From Paracentrotus lividus (lineage: Eukaryota; Echinodermata; Echinoidea; Camarodonta; Echinidae): a stretch of 64,000 nucleotides of DNA. Both the position numbers and the translations under genes were made by a program. Location of the stretch: assembly GCA_940671915.1 (NCBI GenBank), contig CALNVZ010003433.1:22372112-22436111 (forward strand), given 5' to 3'. The notes beneath the pieces were generated by a model. The model saw nothing but the letters and a program-made list of their open reading frames with translations, ran no database searches and had not been told where the DNA came from. The first letter of the stretch is position 1. Each line of letters opens with the position of its first letter. Below, piece after piece: positions 48,500 to 58,520 of the stretch.

Positions 48500-51106
48500 C
48501 AAACCAACGGATACGACTAAGAAAGTATAGCTGTATCATCCGGGCTTAGACAAAGTTTAACCAAAGCTGAAGCAGAATCACATCCTATCTTGCCCATGGG
48601 TCTCTCGATCAAGACCTCAACGAAAGTAAAACTGACAAACGGAATAATATTGCGCTCCCTCGAATGTTATCATGAAGAAAAAGTATAGTCACCTTTAATA
48701 CTGCTTCGTAAAGCACTGGAAAGGAAGGAATTAAATTGAAAACATTCCGTGTAGATAATAATCCAAGAGAAGGTTAGATACAAGCATGACAAGAGACGTA
48801 AGATCTGGAACAGAATAGAATTTCCCTTGTCTTTATTAGAATATAACTGAGAGAGGAGGAAAACAATATACCATTCGTGCTTGCAATTAAAGGGGAGATA
48901 CTTATGACGTATTATATTGGTCTATAAATCTTGTCTGAAGCATATCTTGGAGAAATAGAACTTGGATATAAAGAAATGTTCATTCGCATTATTTCTTCTT
49001 TTATATATAATATATATATATATATATTATATTTGTATCGAGATTTATTATACATTTGTATATGCCTTGACAATATACCGTATTCTCTTAACCCTTTCAA
49101 CACATAAATCTCAAGATTACTCGGATGGAATTATAATCATGGAAAATATTCATTTTTTGAAGGAAAAAAAAAAACGGTTTTGAAAAAGACTTTTAAAAAA
49201 TTTAAAAATAACACTTTTGAAATGGTGCCACATAATGAAACATTTGTGACGGGGGGGGGGGGGGTTTCAAGAAATTTCCATACAATTTACACAAGTATGC
49301 AGTATTGCTCACCCCAGCATGAAGCGAGAACCACTTCGGTCACCCATTGCTCATTTGGGTTCCTGTCATTTTTTTCTTCTTTTTTTTTCATTCTACCTAC
49401 TCTCTCTATCAAAATGATATCATCGCATTTTAGCAGTCATAATGATTAATGTGTGTAATTCTGCATAGTAAAACTCGACCGTGCTTTTAACAATAATTAA
49501 TTTTGTTTGGTGTATTTGGCGATTTATATTGAGTTTACAAAGGGTTATTTTGTGATATAACTGTCAAAATGATCACGACTCTGTGCTACGATCGTACATA
49601 GAGAACGCTATTCAATCTTCTTCGCTAGCCCTACAAGTTTCCATACATACACTCCGTTTGTAAAATAATTCATTTAATGCAGCGGAGTCAACAAGTCCAG
49701 GTTCATATACAATTAAAGATTATATTGTAAGTGTGGGCTGTGTAGAGGATGTAGCGGTTCACTCTTTAGACCATCATTAGAGAGGTTGGGGTTCGATCGA
49801 CAGCCATTAAAAAGCATTAAATGTTATTTTTCCACTCTGGTGAATTTGGTTTTATCCACAATTGGCACCCGAATAATTTGTTGTTTTTATGTATGTTTAT
49901 GATACCTTTATTAAAAAACATTAAATTAGTGACGAGAAAAAAAAAAGACTGAATAGAAAGTTAATGTAAAAGTCAATTTGTAAATTTGTAATATAACAAA
50001 GAACCAGCTTTATTAATCATTGTGTGTCAGTATTCCATTTGTTGATATACCTGCTATTTCGCTAATTTTAGGAAAGCTTCACCCACATGTTGTTTTAATC
50101 AGCGAAGTCAACAATAATATAAGCACGATCACTACGCACCATATCCCTTATTAGAAAGCACATTGGGCACTCCTTCAATCATGTATTTACTTATCATTTC
50201 CGGTAGTGATCCATTCACCTGATTCTAAAGTCGGATATATGTATCAATCATTCATCGAGTGGGTATAAAGTCAAATAAACATGTCAGTCGTCCTATTTTC
50301 CGGGGCAAAATAAGGGGTTTTACTGCTTAAATACCTGGTTAAAGCAAACAACCATGCTTAAAATGGAGAACCGACCTTTCTTTTCAATATTCCTGTGCGG
50401 TACAGTCGTTAATGACCAGGGTCGGGTAATGTCGGAAGTCTTACTTTTTAGTGATTTTTTAAAATATATATAATATTATAAAAGATTATTTAAAAGTAGT
50501 TTGGATTGTTGTTGTTGTTGTTTTTAGTTTTTACAGCGCTGGCATTCATGAATATTTAGTCGGACATGCATGTTCAAGAAAGCCATGAGTTGGAAGGCCT
50601 AAAAAAACTTAGATCTCTAAGACTAACCTTTGATCGAAAGCAGTAATCATTTTCATACACTGTGCTTGCGAATAAGTATAATATTCATAACCACTTGCCA
50701 CGTTGTTGTAGGTGTCTACTCAAGAAGTGGGGCTGCAGCCCCCATCCCCCCTCCCCCAATTTCATTCGCAGTTCTGCCGCCTCGGATAATAGTCAAAATG
50801 TGTTCATGCTATAACACAGTTTTTGTTTGGTTTTGCTATAAAGACAGCTAACCACCATGACCACTTTCAAAAGCGCTCGTGGCCCTTGCTTACCGCGAGT
50901 ATGCGCCTCGTGCATATATAAAACATAACTTTGATATCAATTTAATTCAATGCTAAAGATTGAAAGTATGTGCGATGGAAAATAATAGTTGGGCCTCAGG
51001 ACAGGAGTGAGATGTCTCACTAAATAAATGTTTACCACGATTAGGAGCTCAAAACGCCAACACTGCTTTTTACCCAAACCGTGTTTCTACTTACCTTACA
51101 TTGTTT
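48500..51106. other. unassigned interval
   Basis: Contains an (AT)n tract (about 49005-49028), a G14 run (about 49251-49264), and a weak tRNA-like stretch near 49745-49795 (box A-like GTAGCGGTTCACTC, box B-like GGTTCGATC) that does not fold convincingly. Confidence 0.4.
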
Positions 51107-51231
51107 ATAATAATAATAATAATAATAATATGAATTTATAATGCGCACATATCCGAAATAATTCGATCAAGGCGCAACAGGAAATACATAAAATGCATAA
51201 AATGCATAAAATGCATAAAATGCATAATCAT
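51107..51231 (+). repeat. (AAT)n and 9-bp ATAAAATGC repeats
   Basis: An AAT triplet tract (51107-51131) is followed at about 51188-51228 by five near-perfect copies of ATAAAATGC. Confidence 0.9.
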
Positions 51232-51640
51232 ATACATGATGGATCATCAAAGGAAGAATGTGTTGTGTATACAATCACCGATGCAACTAATGTATTCAAA
51301 TTAATGTTGTGCATGAACAGTTAAGATATTCAGGTCACCAGCTGGTATTGTTATTGCATACATTGTAATCTTACATGTTTAAGATGACTTATTTAATTGA
51401 ACCATCATGCTTGAATGAAGCCACACCTCAATGTACAATATTGAATCAGACATTAAAGAGAACTCAGAGAGTCATGACTGGATTCCACTATAGCTCTTGT
51501 CTACATTTACTTTGTGTTATTTCAACAACACTACAGAATGGAATCTATTTCAAGAAAATAATGGACGCATTCGGTTCTATAGGAAGAGATTTTAACTACT
51601 TATGTACTGTCCGAATATGGCAAAGCATTACGACATTTAA

Positions 51641-52078
51641 GGGGAATCCAACTCAAGGAAAGAATCAACCTTACAGGAAAGAGGAAAATGAGAGGAGCAA
51701 TCTAAAAAAAAATTTCATCAAAATTGGTTATAAGATAAGAGAGTTATGGAAGTTTGAAAATTCTAGTTGTTCCTTCTATGGGGATCCTCAAACTGGCATC
51801 ATCGGCTTCAAAATGGCCGATCTTATGGACAACTCTCCAATCGTTTTGTACACAAATTTTTAGATTTTCCCCATTTTCTTTCGAAATATGTCTTCTTTAC
51901 TTCTGAGTTCAAAATATGTCATGGGAAAATATATTTCACACAACATATGTTGAGCTCAGAAGGAGGTACGATATAACTTTCTTATTTTATAACCGATTTT
52001 GGTGAAACTTTTTTTTAGATTGCTCCTCTCTTTTTCCTCTTTCCTGTAAGGTTGATTCTCTCCTTGGGTTGGATTTCA
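51641..52078. mobile_element. inverted-repeat element with ~110-bp arms
   Basis: The left arm (51641-51747) and right arm (about 51970-52078) are inverted copies. Landmarks are AATCCAACTCAAGGAAAGAA, CTTACAGGAAAGAGGAAAA and TTTCATCAAAATTGGTTATA, each found reversed on the right. The left tip TTAAGGGGAATCC is not mirrored beyond GGATTTC, so the right end appears truncated. A 162-codon plus-strand frame (51375-51863) runs into the element and lacks any family feature. Confidence 0.82.
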
Positions 52079-52877
52079 AAACAGTCACACTTGCTTCCAC
52101 CCCCCCCCCCCCAACAAACAAGCACATACTTTAGGGCTTTACTGCTCTCTCTCTCTCTCTCTCTCTCTACCATCTCTTTAAGATGGTCAACACATTTAAA
52201 TTCTACATTTATTTCATATCCTCATAATTGTTCCTTCTGTAATCGTATCATGTATGTACGTTTTCTCGCACATGGCTCTCCTCCTACCCCCCCCCCCCCC
52301 TCCCGTGGGCCTCCTGGGTAGTCTTTACCGGAGACAGATCAATCCATCTTAGATCAGATGAGACAATGCGCTTCGGTGCTAATTCGGCATCTTTCGTCAT
52401 TACCCGAACCTCGAGGGGCTATTTCCATTATACCCATTTTGCTTTAAGGCTACCATAGATCCTCTAAACGACGGAGACACCATCATGTCGTCAACCTGAC
52501 TTAAATTCACCTTTGCTTGGTCGTGTACTTTACAATGTTTGTTTAAAATGTCTTAACTGTCTGCGTCTGCGAAAGCAAGACGCTCTCAACTCGGTTCAAA
52601 TTCTCAGATTCCTTTACACCCAAGTCCCATGTGACACAACATTTTTTCTTGTTTTGTAAACCTCTTTATGTTTTTAAAATTACTTTTCCTTGTATAGTTG
52701 GTCAGATACATTGCACAAAAATTCATTACGGGATGGGACGACAAAATAAAGATATATAAAACAATTAAGGTGAAAGCCTAAGAGAAGGAAACTGTCGAAG
52801 AAGGAAAATGATCATGAACAATGAAAGGATGCTCGGCATCAATTTCAACTTAAACTTTTTTCATTCATTTTTCTTTT
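52079..52877. other. upstream region of the SLC46-like gene
   Basis: Contains a C13 run (about 52098-52111), a (CT)n tract (52144-52168) and another C run (52289-52301). It ends in the acceptor tract before 52880, so much of it is probably the intron between a non-coding first exon and the coding exon. I could not identify the first exon or a promoter. Confidence 0.45.
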
Positions 52878-52879
52878 AG

Positions 52880-52944
52880 ATCTAACCGGAAGCACTAGGA
52901 AGACGGGAGAAGGTCTATGATAGGCTTGACGTAAGGAGTCAAGT
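52880..52944 (+). other. 5' UTR part of the first coding exon
   Basis: The acceptor tract CATTTTTCTTTTAG ends at 52879 and is followed by 65 nt before the first ATG. This implies at least one upstream non-coding exon. Confidence 0.55.
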
Positions 52945-53974
52945 ATGGAGACCAATGGGACCATGAACGGGACCTCGCTACAACATGGTTCATGTGGCAC
53001 CAAGGAAGAAAAGAAAGCCATTATCGCAACGGACCGGGATCGCGCTAAATCCCGCTGGATCACTGTGGAGCCCATTCTCCTCCTCATCGCGCTGGCTCGA
53101 AAGGCCATGGTCATTACAAGGTTGCAGTACCTCAAACACCGCATCGCCGAAGAGCACCATTACAGCTCCATCATCGCAAACCTCTCGGTGTCTTCACTCT
53201 GCAACGATGATAATTACACCGACACCCTTGAAGACGAGATACAGCAGCAGACGGCGGTGTGGAGTCTTTACCTTTACGCCATGTCAACCTTTCCTGCTCT
53301 TTTTACGACCATCGTAGTGGGCGCTATCAGTAATCTAGCGGGACGGAAAGTCGCAATGATCGTTCCTTGTCTTGGTTATGTCGTCCAATGTGTATTGTTT
53401 CTTATTATCTCCTACGCGCATCTGTCCCTGTGGACATTCTTTGTTGCTGAACTTATCCAAGGAATATCCGGGGGCGTGGCGCTCCTCTTTGCCGGAGCGC
53501 ATGCGTACATCGCGGACACCACTGAAAAGCGGGAACGGACTTTACGGATCGCCGTCACAGAGGGTGTCTACTTTTTTGGAAACGGTGCAATTCAGATTTC
53601 GAACGGATATCTCATTGCACGGTTTGGTTACGAATCTTCCTATTGGTTCTCGTTAGTCTTACTCGTACTTGCGTTAGCCTACGCCTTATCGCCTAATCTA
53701 CTCATCGAAACTGTGGACGAAGAAACTAAGATGAGGACTAAGAAAACGACGACGGTAAAAACAATAGTTTGTACGGCGTGTGACCTCTTTAAGGTCACGG
53801 AAGGAAGTCGTAATATGAAATTAATTGCAGCTGGTGCAGTGCTTCTCTTTGCGCTCATAAGTGTGAGTGGATGTCAAAGTGTGGTGGTTCTTTACGGATT
53901 AGCAAAGCCATTCTGCTGGTCACCAGTCGATGTAGGCTTTTATACAGCCGTTTCATTGATACTTCCGGGTGTAG
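52945..53974 (+). CDS. SLC46-like: SLC46-like coding exon 1 (residues 1-343)
   Basis: It encodes a 38-residue polar N-terminus, helices 1-8 and the large middle loop (about residues 256-290, lysine/threonine-rich). I chose the ATG at 52945 because it is the first in frame and is followed by METNGTMNGT and a hydrophilic tail typical of the family. The donor is GTGAGA at 53975, after CCGGGTGTAG. Reading through the donor would add 25 unrelated residues to a stop at 54049-54051. The G+C content is clearly above that of flanking introns. No stop or shift within the exon. Confidence 0.92.
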
Positions 53975-56900
53975 GTGAGAAATTGATCAATGCCATTGAT
54001 CTCATATTTCTATTTGAAATGACTTATTCGGCCAAGGCAATCATCAAATAATTCAGACCTCAATTTCAATTCAAATAAAATATTTTTTAAAGATAAAGGT
54101 GTTACAAAACTTAAGTAGACCTGCAGCAGGTGTTTTTTTTTCTTGTATCTTATTTAGAGAATATTATTAGATTATGATGCCTTTTTTTTCTTTTCAAAGT
54201 GTAAGCAGGGGAGGAAGTAAGCTAAAAAAATGATAAGCTTCCATTAATACAAAAATTAGAAAGAACCAATGGCATACCAAAAGTTATTTATGTATATTTC
54301 TTTCAAGTTTGTATCAAATAAACATTTATTTTGTTTTCATCATTGTGAATTTTCTGGTTGTCCAGTAACACATCATTCCTTATGGAGCGTAATCAAATCA
54401 AAGTAAACTTTATACTTTTCTTCACATTTGCAGGTTCTCTAGTTGGGGGTCAGTTTGTGTATTATTTCAATAATGACTATTGGATGATGCATATAAGCCT
54501 CATTAGTGCCATGGCTATGTCCCTGACAACGGCTTTGGCCAAGTCTACTCCCGTTTTGTATGCAGGTAAGAAAATAATGTAGTGGTGAGCGAAAATGAAT
54601 AGGTAATGGCCCGTATTTCCCCATATAGAATTTATATATATATATTATCCTACTTTTAATTAGACATGCATTTCAGGCGCGGATCCAGCCCCCCCCCCTT
54701 TCCCAGTAAAAAAATAAAAAAAATAAAAAACAAATCTTGATGGATGACTGACCCGATTGACCGACCGAAACCTACCCTATGGCCGAAATAATGACCTTAA
54801 TGATGGCCGAATTAATAGTAACACCTATCGCTTGGTCAGCATGGTCAGTGTGACGTGAGAAAATTTTGATGTACCTTTTTCCTTGCCCGGTGTGACGGGG
54901 AAAAAAAATGGTTGCACCAAAATCTGACATTCAATTTGCGAACCCCGCCCCCCCCCCCTCCCATGAAAACCTGATATCCACCACCACATATGCAAATAGG
55001 GTGGTGGCAATGGTGTTCCCATTATTTAATAACGTTGATGAAATCGGACAAGTCATAATTTTTGATTGCCGACATGATATTAAATAAATTCGGTAAATAC
55101 AACCTGACCCTAAACCCTCCTCCTCCTCCAACTCCCCTCCTTCTCTTCATCATTCTCCTCCCCCTCCTCCTCCTCCTCCTCTCTTCCTCCTCCTCCTCCT
55201 CCCTTCTCCTCCTCCTCCTCCTCCTCCTCCTCACTGGTCCTCGTAATAGCTTCCTGAATTTCATTTCCTATTGCTCACAATATATTTTAATTCTATCTGT
55301 TTTAATGTTTTGTGTGTGTGTGTGTTTACCCCGCCCCTTCTATGTATCAGTTCCGATTGCAATCTATTCAAATGCAATCATATCGGATGTTACACTGTTG
55401 TATGATTCGTTAAAATCTTCATTTTTTCCCTTGTTGTTTACTTGACAGGTTTGGTAGTGGTGCGATGTCCAGTTTTATTGCACCGCTTGTCCGGAGGTCT
55501 AATGTCCAAAGATGGTGAGCGAACATGAACAAGGTAGGGTCAAAAGACACTTAAATCTGAACGTTTTGATAACCCCCCCCCCCCCTTATTATTTATTATT
55601 AAATACTCGGGTGCTGTTAAAAGTGAAAATAAACTGTCAGAGTGGGTAAGCTGGATTCATTACAAATACTTTTTTTGTATATAATCCTTTTTTTTCTGCT
55701 TTACACACGCACGAAAAACAACAACAAAAAAAAAAAGAATAGAGAAAAATTACAGATCTTTGACTTTGAAAATTATTTTTTTATCAGATACAAATTTTGG
55801 GATGGATTTCTTTTTTTGTTCATGTTGTTGGTCGTGAGATTATTGATTTTCTTAACATCTAGGTCTGGAGCAAACCGCCCTCTAGTGGTTCTAGATCCTC
55901 GTTGTCAATCACTGTCATGTGACACAAAAATCAATATCCTCAAGGGTCAAGAGAGTGACCCCTTTCTTTTCTCAGATATGTCTACAAAGCAGACTAGAAG
56001 CAATGCCATTTGTATATTCTTTTGCATTGGGACACGTCTTTAGCTCAATTTATCTAGACCAGTCAAAAGATACAAATCTGAAACAAACAGTATAGGGCAT
56101 GTAGGGTGCCCGGTTCGAATACCGGGCAAATCAGCTTCCTTTTGCAAAAACATCAATCTTTATCTGCCAAACGTGTCCCTTTTAGATTAGCTACCTGGGC
56201 ACCGGTAGAAATTAATAACTATTTGGTCCGTAACCTAATATATCTACTTACCGATTCGTCTAATTACCACTAAGTCTAACCATTATAACCATTCATCCTT
56301 GCATCTTATTGGCTAAGAACAAATTTATCGCCGAAAATTACTATTAGACCCATTCAGAAAGACTAGGGATCTGCTTCGTAAGTTGTTTCCGCTGATTTAG
56401 AAGCAAAGTGTATTGTTTATTTAATCTTTACCAGCATAACGGTGTTTTATTACCTTATTCAGTAAAATCTATATATAGATTAAGCACTTACAAAGGACCG
56501 ATTGATGCCTTTTAGCCTAACTTATTTTCCTGATTGACAGCACAATGAAATTCAGTATCTTTACCAGCACAACGGGTTTTCATTCCCTTATTCTATCAAT
56601 AAATCATACAATTCATGTGACAACATTCACATTATACATTAAAGGGGAAGTTCACCCTGAAATTTTATAGGTTTTGAAAAATGTAGAAAAATAAAAGAAA
56701 ATTAAGAATGAAGGTTTGAAGAAAATCGACCAAAAAATAACGAAGTTCTTAATATTTTAAATTTTGATTATGTGAAGTCACGTGCGAGCTGCTCTCCAAA
56801 GTTTTGTGTATGGAAATTCCATAAAGTGTCATTTTTTTTTTCAGAAGAATATTTATTATTTTACCTGTGCGGTTGATATATCATCAAAACTATGTTCATA

Positions 56901-58520
56901 TACATGCCTCTATGAAATTGACCCATTACTTTATCAAGAACCATGAGAAAAAAAAACAAATTTATGGAATTTTCCATACACAACACATGGGAGAGCTGCT
57001 CGCATGTGACGTCACAGAATCAAAACTTTAAAGGCATTTCCTTCTAATGGATATCCAACAACTGACGATTAAAACCAAATTAGGTTTTACGCTCTTTTTT
57101 TCCTGATTGCAATTCAGAAAGTAAAAAAAATAATTGATGCACAGTGACATTCGATCACTATAACTAGCATCAGAGGCATAACTATACGGGGGAGGGAGCA
57201 GGGACCCCTCCCCCCCCCCCCCAATCGGCTTGCAAAAAAGGGGAAGGGGGAAGAGGGAAAGAAAAAGAGGGAACAGGAAAAGGAAAAGAAAGGAAAGGAG
57301 ATCCAAGTAATTAAAAAAAAAGAAAAAAAAGACGCAGCTTGTGGAATTTTCGCCTCATTATTATGCAATAAATGGCCGGAGATAGGCCTAATTTGGTTCT
57401 CTGAGTGAAATCTTGCAGTACAAGTTAGAAAACAATAAAAGTATAAGAATCATTTATATTTCTACTCAGGGATAGTTATTTATCTAACTGTAGGCCTACA
57501 TTATTTTGATAATTTTGTAAACAAATAAATGGGTATGTTTACAAGACTGAGTCAATGATTGCACTCGATCGTTTGTTAATTAGTTTCAAAATACACATTT
57601 CCACCCATTGAGAGCAAGAGGGGATTTGATACTGCATGTGAAATGACTTGATTAACAGCCTTTTGTCTCTAAAAAAAAATTTTTTAATCAACTAAAAGGG
57701 TGTACCTTCAGCGAACACGTTTCATGTGGTCATGGGCCATAAGCATCGACGCAAATGAGCTTTAGGGATTGATTTTCTTTTCTATGAACGGGGTCGTCCC
57801 CCAAATGGTCTACATAATTTCATATTGGAGGTTGTTTATTCTGCCTCCATTTTGAACTACATGTATGCGTGCTATGTAAGATATTTCAACTATATCTGCT
57901 TCCGAATGTTTTGTTTTACTACATGTATATAAGTTCCTGATAAACTGAATAGGGTCCAATAATAATCATGAAATACTATTTACTCATATTTTGAATGGGA
58001 TTGATGTGTGTTAAAAATCAACACAATTGATACATAATAATAAATGAATAAGTAAATACGAAACAATCTGACAAAGAGTAAAATTTGCATATACATAATA
58101 TATATAACATGATTCTAAGTAAACTTGCATTACATGAGAAATGAGGAACCAAAAAAAAGCAGATCTTGTAAATAAGGTCCTCTGGGTTAACGGATAGCCC
58201 ATTTTAGTACAATTTACATAATATTGATTTTTTGTTCCAAGGCAATGTACTTATTTTTTTCTCCTTTTGTTATTGCAAGAAAAATAACAAAAATATAGAT
58301 ATATGGGGGTATTTCATATCGGATGAGACCATAAACATAATTGTATTAACCCTTTCATTGCAGTATCCGTCTTTACATACGCTGGCTGTGTTGGTAACAC
58401 CGTGAAGTTCATTGCGAAGGTTATGGCTTTCTCTATCTACGCTGGAACCGTCCATACGCTACCCACCTTAACCTTCTACGTGCTGGGATTCGTCGTTCTT
58501 ATTCCTATAGCTATCACATG
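52945..58520 (+). CDS. SLC46-like: SLC46-family transporter, four exons, 3' incomplete
   Basis: A major facilitator of the SLC46 family (proton-coupled folate transporter / SLC46A3 type). It probably moves folate-like or other small organic molecules with protons across the plasma or lysosomal membrane; the substrate is not predictable. Exons: 52945-53974, 54434-54565, 55449-55514 (or -55533), 58364-58520. Introns after the first three begin with GT, end with AG and are all phase 1. The product so far is about 461-467 residues, close to the usual 450-470. Family marks are a first helix near residues 41-60, a first loop with sequons N79 and N90 and Cys86, the helix 2-3 loop GAISNLAGRK (126-135), LRIAVTEG (200-207), and PFCW with Cys324, likely partner of Cys86 as in PCFT. 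Two oddities: Asn130 replaces the usual Asp, and exon 3 has an apparent frameshift. A short last exon is missing; weak candidates start at 59395 or 61792. Confidence 0.88.
53975..54433 (+). other. intron 1 of the SLC46-like gene
   Basis: 459 bp, GTGAGA to TTGCAG, AT-rich. Nothing else recognised. Confidence 0.8.
54434..54565 (+). CDS. SLC46-like: SLC46-like coding exon 2
   Basis: 132 nt, 44 codons, phase 1 at both ends. The acceptor is CTTCACATTTGCAG; the donor GTAAGA follows TATGCAG. It encodes GSLVGGQFVYYF, then SLISAMAMSLTTALAKSTPV, matching the helix 9 region of SLC46 proteins. Confidence 0.9.
54566..55448 (+). other. intron 2 of the SLC46-like gene
   Basis: 883 bp. CAGGCGCGGATCCAG next to a C-run at 54674 and ATATCCACCACC at about 54972-54983 look like the decayed ends of a ~300-bp hAT-like insertion. 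A TCC repeat follows (55106-55235). Confidence 0.75.
55106..55235 (+). repeat. (TCC)n trinucleotide repeat in intron 2
   Basis: Imperfect CTC/TCC triplets over about 130 bp, a homopyrimidine tract inside the intron. The poly-Leu/Ser and poly-Arg/Glu frames on the two strands are artefacts. Confidence 0.93.
55449..55533 (+). CDS. SLC46-like: SLC46-like coding exon 3, with apparent +1 frameshift
   Basis: The acceptor is TTGTTTACTTGACAG. It reads LVVVRCPVLLHRLSGGLMSK in phase, matching helix 10. Family members continue SK-x-V-x(3)-EQ. Here the matching MVSEHEQ is present at 55512-55532 but in the +1 frame, and is followed by a good donor GTAGGG at 55534. In the exon's own frame a TGA stops it at 55526-55528. 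One extra base between 55503 and 55512 explains this. A second donor, GTGAGC at 55515, gives a 66-nt exon that keeps frame with exon 4 but drops six residues at the conserved site. Confidence 0.75.
55534..58363 (+). other. intron 3 of the SLC46-like gene
   Basis: About 2.8 kb. It contains a C11-12 run (55573-55586), the MITE at 56639-57031 and a C/G-rich run at 57208-57222. A T-stem-like sequence GCCCGGTTCGAATACCGGGC (56109-56128) has no matching box A and is not a tRNA. No additional exon recognised. Confidence 0.7.
56639..57031. mobile_element. inverted-repeat MITE in intron 3
   Basis: It starts at TTAA with AGGGGAAGTTCACCC (56639 on), an end seen in several short elements in this window. 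The inner arms 56752-56825 and about 56955-57032 are inverted copies sharing GTCACGTGCGAGCTGCTCTC / GAGAGCTGCTCGCATGTGAC and TTGTGTATGGAAATTCCAT. TTAA at 57028-57031 could be the other boundary, but the outer ~110 bp of the left arm are not mirrored, so the right side is probably truncated. Confidence 0.72.
58364..58520 (+). CDS. SLC46-like: SLC46-like coding exon 4
   Basis: The acceptor is AACCCTTTCATTGCAG; the donor GTAAGT follows ATCACATG at 58520. Read after a phase-1 junction it gives SVFTYAGCVGNTVKFIAKVM, then the last hydrophobic helix FYVLGFVVLIPIAIT. It aligns without gaps to helices 11-12 of SLC46A3. The exon ends in phase 2 (TG), so one more exon with a short cytosolic tail is needed. 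Confidence 0.88.

Noticed and set aside
49740..49800. tRNA-like stretch with box A and box B resemblance
   Set aside because: T stem and acceptor do not pair and the box B match is imperfect; at best an old SINE fragment.
51375..51863. 162-codon frame, the second longest outside the minisatellites
   Set aside because: No family features, it runs into the left arm of an inverted-repeat element, and its codon pattern is not gene-like.
52845..53144. Minus-strand 99-codon frame opposite the transporter exon
   Set aside because: Shadow of the well-supported plus-strand coding exon.
53975..54051. Continuation of the first transporter exon to a stop at 54049-54051
   Set aside because: A clear donor at 53975 and an in-phase next exon at 54434 restore the family alignment; the read-through residues are unrelated.
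56098..56130. Strong T-arm-like hairpin GCCCGGTTCGAATACCGGGC
   Set aside because: No box A, anticodon arm or acceptor stem upstream.
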